Shown here in pieces: positions 34,173 to 44,375 of a stretch of DNA of 64,000 nt. The notes below the pieces were generated by a model. That model saw only the letters and a list, made by a program, of their open reading frames with translations. It had not been told where the DNA came from and did not search any database. Both the position numbers and the translations under genes were made by a program. How positions within the stretch are numbered: the first letter of the stretch is position 1; the number at the start of each line of letters is the position of its first letter. The DNA is taken from assembly GCA_025558095.1 (NCBI GenBank), contig JAIVFI010000014.1, positions 496,001 through 560,000 of the forward strand, read 5' to 3'. Source of the stretch: Hyaloraphidium curvatum (lineage: Eukaryota > Monoblepharomycota > Hyaloraphidiomycetes > Hyaloraphidiales > Hyaloraphidiaceae).

Positions 34173-37100
34173 TCAGCCGGCCGGCGTGGGATCGAAGCGT
34201 TCGATCGCAATGCGGATCTTGGACTTTCGGAAAGAGTCGCACATTGCCATGCAATGCGCAAAGAGGCGAGTCTTCTCTTTCGCCGTGAGAGCAGAAAGGA
34301 GGGACGCGCGAATGGTGCGGACGAGCAGGTCTTCGTCAAAGGCTGCGATGTCAATCAGCGAGGAATCGAAGCGGGCCGGGCACAAGAGCTCTCACTTCGG
34401 CCGTCTCTCTGGAACAGCTTCGTGATTTCGTAGCGCCAGTCAACGAACGTCTTGCCCGCGTCCGCCTCGACATCGGCGGCCTCTCCCAGCATCCGGGCGG
34501 CGACCTCGGGCACGTCGATCGGGCCCGCCGGCGACGTGGGCCACTTGACGTTCTCGTCCGGCTCGATCGGCGAGGCCGGTTGCGAGGACCTACGCTCCGC
34601 GACCACCGCGTCCGACGGGCCGTAGAGTTCCTCCTCGTCGTCGAGCTCGATCTCCTCGATCTTGCGCTTCCGTCCGGCCTGCTCCGGCGATTTCGGAGGG
34701 GCGGGGCTTTCCACGACCTGCTCCATCCAGTCCTCGTCCTTCCACTCGCGGTCGATCTTCACCTCCAGCGGGGTGGCGGGCGGCGATGAGGGCCGCGCAT
34801 AAGCAGCGTCGTGCGCGTGAAGCCCGTCCTCGTCGCAGTTGAAGCCCAGGGCTCGCCTCTGCTCCGGGGACGGCGGCACGAGGCGCGACGGATCGAATGG
34901 CCGCTCGGGCTTCCAGCTCCGGCGCATCTTGTGCTTCCGCCGCACGGGGATCCCAGACAGCGAGACCTGCGACGACCGCGACGAGGCGGTGCTTCTGCTC
35001 GCGGCGTCCGAGTCGTCCACGACGTAGTTGAACGCCTGCGCCTCGTTGTCGATCTCGTTCGACTCGTCCGGCGGCGGGGATTCTTCCAACTCGGGAGTCC
35101 GTTCGTGGAGGAGCTTGTACGGGTTCCCGAAAGCCTGCCGCCTCCACCTGTCCAGCTGCTCCTCGTCCATGTGCGGATCGCGCAGCTGGTGCCGGTTCAT
35201 GGCGGCGGAAAAGTCCCCCATCTCCGAAATCGGCACATCGTGCTTCCCCCCCGGCGGATCGTGCGACGGATCCGACGGCACCAGCCCCCTCCGGCCCGCG
35301 GAGGTTGGCAGCGAGAGGCCAAAGGCCTGGAAGATGGCCAGCCGCATGTCCTGCAGTCGGACAAAGAGCTCCGGGCCGGGCACGCTTGCGGGATCCTTGA
35401 CCAGGCGCGCTCGGATGGATTCGGCTGACGGTTCTGTGCGGGAAGAGGGCTTGGTGGGTGCCTTGGGGAGCTGGACGGGGGCGAGCTTTTCGAACTCGGC
35501 CTTGGCCTGTGGGCGAAAAGCATGTACACGTCAGAACTTCAATCCAGACGAGCAGCTGTCCGACCCACCTCGTTCTTGATCTTTCCGTTCAGGGACGCCA
35601 CCCTCCTGTCCACGTAGGCGCGCCAGAGGTCGTCCGGGAAGAGCTTCCCCTGCTCCACCTTCTTGAGCAGGTTCCGGATCGGTTGCCACTCGTAGATGGG
35701 CACCGACTTGAGGTAGTTGCGGAACTCGCCGTGCCACTTCTTCGGCGGCGCGATGGGTGCCACGCGGTAGCACCCGACTGGCAGCCCCCGTCAGCAAAAA
35801 GACCCCACCTCGGAATGTCAGAGGACCCACCAAACAGCACAAAGAACCTCTTGGGATCGTACGGCAGCACGTGCAGATGCACCGTGGACCCCGTCGAGTT
35901 CATCCTCAGGAACCCGAACGGCTCCCCGATCCCCGGCTCCCTGCCGCTGCCCCTGACGTGCACCATCCAGCACGTCCCCGCCGGCCGCGCGGCGAGCTTC
36001 TCGGTGAGGGGGGAGTAGGCGACGGCGAACTTGTCGGCCTGGACGCCGTTGGGGAGGGAGAGGGAGGTGTCGATGAGCGAGACGGAGATGAGGGGGACGG
36101 CGGAGGCGCTGGGCTGCGGGCGTAGGGCGGGTGAGCGGGTCTGCAGCGCGAGGGGGCGAGGCGACGCGACGCACGATGTTCTTGAGCCCGACGTCGCACC
36201 AGAAGGGCTCGGGGATGGGCCAGTTGGCGAAGCCCTGCTTGGCCTTGTCGTGGAATATCGTCGCCTTGAACAGGCCCCCCGCCGGGGACCCGTCCGCTGC
36301 CGCACCATCGCTCGAGACGGTCGCGACCCCGCCGCACGGGACGACCCACCGTCCATCAGCTCCCACGTCGCGTTCATCCCCACCTCGAACAGCACCGGCC
36401 TCTCGGGCCTCACCCCCGCGTGCAGACCCCTCCTGTCCCCGCCGACAATGTTCTCGACGGTCCAGAGCATCGCCCGCGCCGACGGGACGAAGTACGCGTC
36501 GCCGCCCATGTCGCCGGCCATCGCGGTCGCCTGGGCGAGGAGGTTGGGGGGCGCGGTGGGGGGTTCGGATTGCAGGAGGAGGGTGGAGAGGCGCTGGTCC
36601 CAGCGGAAGGGCTCGAGGAAGTGATTCGCACCCGGGGTGCGGAGGCCGGGGATCGAGATCTGCGGGCATGGACGAGTCTTGTCAGCCCACAGGCAGACGG
36701 CGGCCCCGCTCGGTTGCCCACCGTTTCGCCCTCGGCGCCCGGCGCCGACGACGCCCGCTCCGCGCACGTGTACCAAAAGACGAAGCACATCTCGTACCAC
36801 CCCACGAACCTCCCCTGCCCCCACGACCCCGATCAGCACCCCCTCATGATGGACACACACGAACGACCCACGAATCCGGCCGTGTCGTAGCCACCCGCGA
36901 CCCAGTTCAGGTTCAAATGCTCGAACAGCGCGTTGAACGCCCTGCCGACGTCGAACGCCTCGGATTCCGCGCGGAGGTTCTTGACCTGGGAGAGGAAGAA
37001 GGGGCGGGAGTCCTTGAGGTTGCACTTTGCGGGCCCGGAGGAGGTGAGCCGGGGGTACGGGGGGCAGGCGGTGCGGGTACCTTGAGCGCGCCGGGGCCGG

Positions 37101-37348
37101 GGTCGTAGGTGACCAGGACCAGCCTGTCCTCCTCGCGGAACCGGTTCTGCTGCTCCATCAGCTGCTCCGGCCTCCGATGATCAGCTCCAATGGCCTCGGC
37201 GGGGGACGGGAAGGCGGACCTTGTAGAAGTGCTCGATGCCGGCCTTGGCCACCTCGAGCGACGACAGCGGCGACGCGCCGAGGCCCACGGGCTCCAGCGG
37301 CTGCTTCATCGGCGGCGAGGTGTCGACGACGAACGCGTAGATTGGCAT
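34173..37348 (-). CDS. INTS6: Integrator complex subunit 6
   Basis: VWA-domain subunit of Integrator, which cleaves snRNA and nascent RNAs and recruits PP2A. Exons complement(34173..34342, 34396..35506, 35569..35777, 35831..36113, 36175..36296, 36350..36659, 36722..36814, 36872..37024, 37081..37161, 37220..37348), 886 aa, close to the human length, every junction in phase. The VWA domain starts MPIYAFVVDTSPPM (MIDAS-like DTSxxM). Diagnostic blocks follow in order: EPFRWDQRLSTLLL, GLHAGVRPERPVLFEVG, QGFANWPIPEPFWCDVG, GTCWMVHVRGSGREPGIGEP, HEFRNYLKSVP-like KKWHGEFRNYLKSVP, HDVPISEMGDF and QAFGNPYKL. The short C-terminal INTS6/SAGE1-type helix bundle ends KSKIRIAIERF. Donors are mainly GTGGGT/GTGGGC. 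Confidence 0.9.
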
Positions 37349-37468
37349 CCCGGCGGCCTCCCGGCGCCCCGGGACGGTCCGCGTCCCCACGCGTCGCGGG
37401 TTGTTTGGCTTAGGGAATTCCGGTATCTGGCCTCCACTACCTCCACAATCTGCGCGAGGAGTCGGGCG
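37349..37468. promoter_or_regulatory. Compact divergent promoter, INTS6/NDUFA13
   Basis: Only 120 bp separates the two start codons, so both promoters and 5' UTRs must share this stretch. No TATA-like element seen. Confidence 0.6.
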
Positions 37469-38158
37469 ATGGCGGCCCCCGCGCAGGACCTCCCGCCCAA
37501 GGGCGGCTTCCCCACGCCGGTGCGGTACGCGCGCAACCTACCGCGGCGCGGCCCGTCGGGCGCCGTCATCCTCGTCGTCGGGCTCGGCGCGATGGCGTAC
37601 GGCTTCGCGCAGGTCGGGAAGCTGAACGAGGAGAAGAGGTGCGCACCGCCGGGGCAGTGCTGAGAGGGGGAGGGGGTAGGGCGGGGGCAGGAGGCGGGAT
37701 GGGATGCCGGACGCCGTGGACACGCGTTCCCGGGGACGGAGGCCCGCCGCCCCCACCGCCCATCCGCCGCCTGCCGCCCCCGATCGCACGCCGCTGACCT
37801 CCTTCCTTTCACCAGAGAACTCCGTCGCGAAAAGACGTGGGCCCGCATCCACCTCGTGCCCCTCCTGCAGGCCGAATCCGACCGCGACGCCGTGCGCCGG
37901 GAGGAGGCCATGCGCGCGCGCGAGGCCGAGGTGATGAAGTCCGTCGAAGGCTGGGTGCCCGGGTCGCTCAAGGACCCCGTGCCCGGGCTGGGGAAGGACG
38001 GGAGCGTGGCCGTGGGGGAGCACGGCCCGCACGAGGGCGGGGCGGCCGTGTACCACACCAAGCGGTACGTGGGGCCGGTGGCGGGGCTGTTTGAGGAGGG
38101 GACGGAGGGGGTGAGCAAGGCCAAGTGGGACGCGGGCGTTAAGGTGGCCAAGGTGTGA
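37469..38158 (+). CDS. NDUFA13: Complex I subunit NDUFA13 (GRIM-19 / B16.6)
   Basis: Accessory subunit of mitochondrial NADH dehydrogenase, with one inner-membrane helix. Exons join(37469..37638, 37816..38158), 170 aa. The motif QDLPPKGGFPTPVRYARNLP is followed by RRGPSG and a transmembrane helix (AVILVVGLGAMAYGFAQVG). Across the splice come the family's ARIHLVPLLQAESDRD and a charged helix. The C-terminus (VYHTKRYVGPVAGLFE) matches the family's HTxRWVPP-like end. The 177-nt intron is one of the longest in the window, with GTGCGC donor and GCTGACC branch point. Divergent from INTS6. Confidence 0.93.
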
Positions 38159-38429
38159 GGCAACCTGGGCGGAATGGACCGCCAGTGCATCCCGAGGGGT
38201 GCCCGGACTCGTTGCCTCCATGCCGGACGGACTCGTCGGCCTCGGATACCTTGCCAGAGCTATCTACCGCCGTGTACGTGGGATAGAACAGGCTTGGACT
38301 CTCTCATTTTGGGCTCTCTCATTTTGGTGCCGTGCCGCGTCGACCTGCCTCCCTTGCCCATTGCCGCCGACCCGCCCGCCCTTGCCATCCTACCCGCCCT
38401 TGTCGAAGCACTCCCTCCGTCCCTCCCCA

Positions 38430-39215
38430 TCAATCGTCCAGATCGAGCCCGTACCGCTCGTACATGACCCTCGTCGTGGTCTGCTCCGCCGTCCTTCCCA
38501 GAACCGCGCCGTTAGCCAACCCGCACAACCAGCACGACAGGCAACCCACCCCAGCAGCCCCAGCAGCACCTGTCCCAGATCCCTCGTCTCGTTGTACGCG
38601 TGCAGCCTTTTTATGTAGCCCCTGTAGGCGGCGTCGAGGTCCAGCGGGGCGGAGGAGGGGTCCGGGAGGTCGGGGTGCAGCACGCGCGCGAGGGCGAGCT
38701 CGGCGTCGGCGCAGGAGGCGCGGGCGGAGGAGAGGTCGGCGGTGAGGGAGGAGATTTCGGCGCGGAGGCGGGACTGCGTGCGGGGAGGGCGGTGAGTTGT
38801 CTGTACCGGGCACGGCGGCACGGAACGCGCCTTGCGCTCCTCGAGCAGCTTCTCCTTGTCCGCGATAGGCGCCGAAGGGGTCGCCGGGGCGGCCTGCATG
38901 GCGGGAGCGCCCGCGTGGGGCCGCCTCGGGAGCCAGTAGAGCTTCTCCTGCTTTCCGTGCACGGGCACCTCCACTCTGCGGCTCCGAATCAGCCCACGCG
39001 TGCGGTATGAGGGGTGAGCGCACAACGAACAGCCTGCCCTGTGCCACCAGGTCGGCCAGCAGCGCGGGGAGCGGGTCGTCCGCGGTGTGTCCGGGCGCGA
39101 GCTGCGTGTCGAGGAGGGGCCGCAGCTCCGCCGCCTGCGCGGGCCTGCCGGAGGGGAGCGAGGCGATGTGGGCGACGATGCGGTCTTCCGCTGAAGACGG
39201 CTGCGCGGACAGCAT
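38430..39215 (-). CDS. SWI5: DNA repair protein SWI5 homolog with N-terminal extension
   Basis: Swi5 partners Sfr1/Mei5 to stimulate Rad51/Dmc1 recombination. Exons complement(38430..38493, 38550..38773, 38822..38975, 38998..39215), 219 aa, in phase. The C-terminal half has a coiled coil (LRAEISSLTADLSSARASC), then the family signature RLHAYNETRDLGQVLLGLLG and, across the last splice, VMYERYGLDLDD. The last exon codes for only 20 residues and completes the signature. The first 70 residues (RIVAHIASLPSGRPAQAAEL...LVAQGRLFVVRSP) resemble a small winged-helix fold and are not part of known short Swi5 proteins. Confidence 0.85.
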   Translation of the reverse strand: MLSAQPSSAEDRIVAHIASLPSGRPAQAAELRPLLDTQLAPGHTADDPLPALLADLVAQGRLFVVRSPLIPHAWADSEPQSGGARARKAGEALLAPEAAPRGRSRHAGRPGDPFGAYRGQGEAARGAQGAFRAAVPGTDNSPPSPHAVPPPRRNLLPHRRPLLRPRLLRRRRARPRARAAPRPPGPLLRPAGPRRRLQGLHKKAARVQRDEGSGTGAAGAAGVGCLSCWLCGLANGAVLGRTAEQTTTRVMYERYGLDLDD

Positions 39216-39313
39216 GTCGGGGGAGGTTAAGGGGAAGGGAGCGGGACCGCGGTCGCAGCGGGGAGGGCGGGGCGCGGTTCGGGCACCCGAACTGCCGCGT
39301 GGCCGCCGCCCCC
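39216..39313. promoter_or_regulatory. Compact divergent promoter, SWI5/INO80B
   Basis: 98 bp between the start codons of the divergent genes. Confidence 0.55.
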
Positions 39314-41027
39314 ATGTCGCGCCCGCGCCCGCCGGGCCTGTTGGGCCCCGAGCTCGGCGATTCCGGGGACGAAATGGACGTCGAGATGGAGTCGGACCCG
39401 CCCGCGCCCCCGACCGCTCCCGACGACGACTTTGACGCGCTCATCGCCGCAAACGCGTTCCCCGTCGAGTCGACCCCGCCCAAAGTCACGCCGCCCAAGC
39501 CCAAGCCCGCCGTGCAGCCGGCGACCACCGGCGCCACGTCGTCGGCCAAGGCCGCCGCCGCACGCGCAAAGGCGACCAAGCGCGCACGGCTGGAGGACTC
39601 GGACGAGGAGGACGAGGAGGTGGATTTCGAGGACGAGGGCAGCGCGGGGAGCCCAGAGAGCGACTTCTCGGCGGGGGACGACGACGACGACGAGCCGGTG
39701 GGGAGGGGGAGGAAGGGGGCCGCGGCGAAGAAGGCGCCCGCGAAGCCGGCGGCGGGGAGGGGCCGGCCGAGGGGAAGGCCTAGGGGATCGAGGGCGAGGG
39801 GGGGCAGGGGGCGGGGGGCGGCTGCTGCTCCGGTGGAGGGTGTTGCGGCGGCCGACGGCGGAGGGATCGCGTCGGCACCGCCGGCTCCGACACGGGGCAG
39901 GGGCCGCGGACGGGGCCGCGGGCGCGGGCACGCAGCCGCGCTGGCCGCCGCGGGGCACGAATCCGCTTCCCCTGCACTTTCCCTGGACGGATCTCCAGCT
40001 ACGGCACCGCCCGCCGCGTACAGGGGCAGGGGCCGCGCGTCGTCTCCCCCTTCGGTGCCGCGCGGCCGCGGCGGGCGCGGGGGAGGCAGGGGCCGTGGCG
40101 GTGCAGCCGCCGCCGCCAGGTTCGTCCCCGCCGCCGACGCCCGTTCTCCGACTAACGGTCTCCGCAGACGCGCGGGAAGCGACGACGAATCCTCCGCCTC
40201 GGGCTCCGCCTCGGCCTCGGACGACCTCGACCTCGACATCCCCGAGGACCCGCTGCTCGCCGAACCGACCTCGGACGAAGAGGCGGGAACGGATTCCGAC
40301 TCGGGCTCGGGCCTGACGGAATCGGAATCCGACGACGAGGGGTCGGCGGCGCCGCCCGAGGAGGCGCGCAAGGTGCCGCTGCCCGGGGTGCCGATGACGG
40401 CGCGGCAGAGGCGCAAGCTCGAGGCCGAGGAGGCTGGGAGCAATGCGGGGGAGTGGGACGAGAGCCTGCTCGCGCTGCCGATGGACGGTGGGTCGCTTTG
40501 CCCGCCTTGCCGCGTCGGGGTCGGTGACGTCGGCCTGCCCCGGACCAGGCATGGGCTCCAAGCGCAAGAAAAAGTACACGGCCGAGGAGGAAGCCCTGCG
40601 GCGCATCGAGCAGCGCCAAAAGCGCAAGAACCTGAGCAGCAAGAAGGACGAGGCGATCAAGCGGCAGACGATCGAGAAGCTGCTGCGGCGGCAGACCGCG
40701 GACGACAAGGTGCTTCCCCGCCGCCGTTTGCGCGCCGATCGCGCGGAGCTGACGCGTTCCCGTCCCGCGCGCGTGCAGGCAAAGGAGGACTCGGCGCCCC
40801 CCGACGCACCGCCCCCCCCTCCCACAGCCATCCGCCACCTCTACACCGCGGCGGGGATCACCGTCTCGGTCCCCCCCGGCACGCCCGACCCGTTCCCCCC
40901 CGCGCAGTTGGCAAGGTACCCCGAGCCGAGGGCGTGCTGCGTGTGCGGCGCGAGGAGGGGCGGCGAGGTGCGCGGGAGGAGCGTGTGCGGGGGCGTGGCA
41001 TGCTATAGGGCCGTGGTGGGGGCGTGA
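39314..41027 (+). CDS. INO80B: INO80 complex subunit B / Ies2-like (PAPA-1 plus HIT finger)
   Basis: Chromatin-remodelling subunit that activates the INO80 ATPase. Exons join(39314..40487, 40549..40709, 40779..41027), 527 aa, in phase. The first 390 residues are low-complexity: acidic blocks, then repeated GRGRPRGRP/RGRGRGRGRG AT-hook- and RGG-like runs. The PAPA-1 region is in exon 2 (GSKRKKKYTAEEEALRR...RQTIEKLLRRQ). The HIT-type zinc finger is at the C-terminus (RYPEPRACCVCGARRGGE...SVCGGVACYRA). The human protein is shorter, lacking most of the RG-rich part. Divergent from SWI5, another chromosome-maintenance gene. Confidence 0.88.
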
Positions 41028-41257
41028 AGGGGGCAATGTGCCCGGATGGTGGTGCAGGAATATGATGCGGTACCCTTTTTGCGAAGATGCGTCCATGGAT
41101 CGGTGTTGCGGGCGGCGGAGGGAGGTGGGCGGGACGGGTTGAGGCGTCGGTTGCCTCGGGCGACGCCAAAAGAGCGGCAGCGAAAACGTGCCACCTCCCC
41201 GCCACGTGACCGACGCGTCCGCGGACCACACGCCGCCGCAAAATCTGCGGGAGAAAC

Positions 41258-42432
41258 ATGTCCTGGAGCTCGTTCGACGAGGGCGCGTTCGTGGCCGAGC
41301 TCGAGCGCATCCTCGACGCCGCGAGCGGGGCTTCCGATGCCCTGCTGGCCCTCGTCCGGGCGGGCCCGACGAGGCCCGAGCGCATCTCCGGCGGTTTCTG
41401 GGAACCGGAAGCGGAGCCGGCGAGCGAGGCGGCCGAAATGGCGAAGGTCGCGCTCGGCCAGGCAAATGTCCTCTTGAGAGGTTTGGACAAAGAGGACGAC
41501 GAGGACAGCCCGGCCCCCCTCCGTGCCAAGCTGGGGCCTTTCTTTGCTGACGGTCGTCATGCCGTCGAGAGCGGCCAGCCGCCGCCGGAGCTGGTGCAGC
41601 GCATCTACGGGCGGGTCTTCCACCGGGTTCTGCTCCTGGGGCGTAGCTACATGGAGGCGTACCCCGATCCGGCCTCCGGAGGAAGTGGTCGTTTCCTACT
41701 ATGGATCAGCTGCTGGATCAGATCGTAGGGGACGAGTTTGCTTCCCCCCTGAGTCCCGGCTTCAGGATCGAGCCGTTCGAATCCCTCGTTTGGAGCCCAT
41801 TGCTCTGCGCCAGGTCGCTGATGAGGGCCGCAGGAATGGCGTCATCCCCGCCTCTGAAACGTCGCCTGGCGGAGGACACGGATCTGCTCGAATCCGGACC
41901 TTCTGGAACTGCTTTCGATCGAGCCGTGGCCTTCGGAGGCGCCAAACGAAGCGAACGGTGCGGCTTTCGACTTCACTTGGGACATGATGACGGATCCCCT
42001 TGCTGTGGCCCTGGAGCGGTCCGGTCCTTGGAGGCGGCGGTTGCATGCGCAGATGATGGAGGGCATCGCTGGGACCCGCCGCGAGATCCCGTCACTGTGG
42101 CTCGAGGAAATGGTGCGGAAGCTGCTGGACTCGGTGACGGCGGCAAAACGGCGGCACGAAGTGGGCACCCCCATTACCAACCTCTGGGGGATTGCCGCGT
42201 ACCTGTTCAAAGCTGTGATGCACAGCGAGCGGGAAGCGTGCTTCAGGATCACCTTCGACAGCCTCACCCCCGCAACGGATTGCTGCGATCGGTGCGGGAG
42301 GGCGGAGGGGGACGTGCAGTTGAAGCGGTGCGGGCGGTGCCGATGGCGAGGTACTGCAGCACCGACTGCCAGCGCGCGCATTGGCCGGAGCAGGAGCACA
42401 AGGCCACCTGCGTGCCGAGGGAAGACAAGTAA
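41258..42432 (+). CDS. MYND-finger protein, frame broken inside the finger
   Basis: Exons join(41258..41684, 41729..41813, 41875..about 42341), then a frame change to the stop at 42432. The N-terminal about 300 residues are helical, with no known domain. The C-terminus is a MYND zinc finger, a protein-interaction module: CDRCGRAEGDVQLKRCGRC in one frame and YCSTDCQRAHWPEQEHKATC in the -1 frame. The two halves abut and need exactly one extra base at 42341-42344 to give C-x2-C...C-x2-C-x4-YC-x3-C-x7-H-x3-C. No intron of workable size can do this. It is either a recent pseudogene or a sequencing indel. The third exon uses a GAG acceptor and is less certain. Confidence 0.6.
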
Positions 42433-42662
42433 TCTATCTGGGGAGCAATGGGGACGGAAAATCGCATCCACTATTGGAAAGCGATGTGTTGATCGTTGAC
42501 AGCTCCTTCCTGCGTGCCGCCTCCAACGCCAGAGGAACGACCCCACGGAAGCTAAAGCGCCAAAAAGTGTCGAAACGACACCGCACGCCCTCTAAGAGAT
42601 AGAGTCTGTTAAAGCGGGGCTTGTCCAGGGTATGTTTCCACGGGGACAACCCCATTTTCGCA

Positions 42663-42963
42663 CCATCACCCACCTCCGACGCCGATCACCTCCCAAACCC
42701 ACCCACTGCACGATTCCAAGACCCTAGGTGTTGCGGACGGAGCAACGAGGTGTGGATTAGGTTAGGGCAGCGTCGGCACGAGGGCGACGGTGGCCGATCG
42801 CACCCCCGGCCAACCCCTCTGCAGAGCGGCCCCAGCCCCCCCGAGGTGCCCATCCACCCTCTAAAGCATCGCCAAACTGTCGGAATGGCGCAGTGGTCTA
42901 CCGCGGGAGAATTTTGCCTGAATTTAGGCTTCGGCCGGTCCTAGCTACCCACCATTTTGCCTT
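42663..42963. repeat. Inverted duplication, left arm
   Basis: Reverse complement of about 48996-49296. The first about 215 bp (5' flank of the tRNA-Ser gene) look identical to the other arm. Similarity continues through the tRNA 5' half and its intron to CTAGCTACCCACCAT and then stops. Confidence 0.9.
42879..42955 (+). pseudogene. Truncated tRNA-Ser copy (5' half plus intron)
   Basis: Begins GTCGGAATGGCGCAGTGG, identical to the 5' half of the intact tRNA-Ser at 48958-49080 through the 5' anticodon stem (GGGAGA). The anticodon loop is altered (ATTTTGCC) so AGA is lost. The intron is partly conserved, but the 3' half (variable arm, T-arm, acceptor) is missing. It cannot fold into a tRNA. Confidence 0.85.
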
Positions 42964-43081
42964 CTGATCGGTGACTAGATGGACTCGCGATGTTGGCTCC
43001 ACCGAACCGCCAACGACGCGTCGAACTGTCGCTCGCGAACCTCCCCGACTCTCACCTTTCTGCCACCGTGACCCCGCGTCA

Positions 43082-44266
43082 ATGGAGCCCACCGCAGTCG
43101 CCGTGCCTGCCCCCACGCGCTGGCGGGACGCGTCGCCGCGGGCCGGGGCAGGCGACGCCTCCTCGGACGGACCGAAGCTGCCGCCAGAGATCCTCCTGCT
43201 CGTCATGGAAAACCTACGGGCCCGCGGACTGAAGCGCTCGCTTTCGAACTGCTCTCCACGTGCTGGGATGTGCTGCGCCTGGGCATCGGGGTGCTCATGC
43301 GCGCGGTCGGTATTCCTGGTGCACGGGAAGGAAGGGCTTACGAGGCACTCGACGGGCTTCTCTCGGACTCTTTGAGACTCGACAAGCTGCGGAAAGTCAT
43401 GAAGCTGACCATTACCGTAGGTGGAGGTCCTGCGCAGGTCCGCACCCCACTTGCAGGAGCTGTCGATGGAGCTGCTGGAGCCGAGCGAATTTGACCTCAG
43501 ACTATTGTGGACGGCTCTCCGAGGCGCTAGAGGCCTGATCAGCTTCCATCTCCTTCATCACTGTGATCTCCGCACGATGTCTCATTTCGGACTCGATGCA
43601 GGCCCATATCTCCCCCTTTTAAGGCACCTGGACTCATTGGACTCTCTGAGGGAGATCAGCCTCGCCACCAAATACGCTTGGATCTGGCGGTTACCCGATG
43701 AGTCGCAGCTTTTTAGCTGGCCAGATGCGCTTCTCCGCTTCTCTCGGCTCCCAAGTCTCCTCGTTCGGCTCACGACCAGCCACAAACTCGACCCCTGGCT
43801 GCGCACGAACAGGTTCTGCAACGTCGAGGATCTTCACTTTTTCAACGAGGAGGTCGAGGACATGGACAAGCTTCGCCGGATCTGCGCCTCCTTCCCTCGG
43901 CTCCGGTCTCTGGAATTCTCGCAGACCGAACAGCCTGCAGGCACGGCGATTCTGGCGGACTTCTCTTCCATTCGGTTTCATTGCCTCGAGCAGCTCACCA
44001 TCCGATACTGCTATCTGGGACTGAATCCGATGCTCTTCCCCGCGGTCAAAACCGCGATCGAAGAATCGGGAGTACGGATCACGCTGGAGCCCCTATGGGA
44101 GTGTTTGAACTGGGAAACGCTCGAGTCGGCCCAGGCTCTCAAGGCGGAGGAAGACTTCTGGCTTGGAGTCCCAGGCGTCCACTTTGATGCATACGGTGCG
44201 CACAGCAGAGAAGGTTTCGACCCTTGGCAGGAGGAGTTTGAGCGCTATGCCAGCACTTCTGAATAG
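43082..44266 (+). pseudogene. F-box-like/LRR-like gene, copy 1 (frameshifted)
   Basis: The N-terminal F-box-like motif LPPEILLLVMENLRARGLKR is followed by LLSTCWDVLRLGIGVLMR in another frame, then a C-terminal helical, Leu-rich region ending ERYASTSE. Alignment with the paralog at 46048-47207 shows a one-base deletion near 43247 and a second frame change near 43417. The interval 43417-43456 could alternatively be a 40-nt intron (GTAGGT...TTGCAG) that keeps the frame. However, it translates to RRSAPHLQELSM, similar to the paralog's DNAAPSLAELHM, so it is probably coding. F-box proteins usually recruit substrates to SCF ubiquitin ligases. Likely a decaying accessory gene. Confidence 0.65.
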
Positions 44267-44375
44267 ATTGAGCCGCCCATTCGGTCGATTCTTTTGCATA
44301 GATCGGATTCACGGGGCCGGAGTACCGGTCGAGCGGACTGTCTCCCAACTTGCGACCCATACCAGCATTCCGCCA

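Noticed and set aside
39014-41008. 664-aa frame through the INO80B locus from 39014
   Set aside because: The 5' part is antisense to SWI5 and the 3' part runs through an intron. The phased three-exon model recovers the PAPA-1 and HIT domains.
42323-42350. Tiny intron repairing the MYND finger
   Set aside because: The only GT..AG pair spans 23 nt, below any intron seen here, and would remove finger cysteines.
43417-43456. 40-nt intron in F-box copy 1
   Set aside because: Borders are plausible, but its translation matches coding sequence of the paralog, so a frameshift is the better explanation. Not fully excluded.
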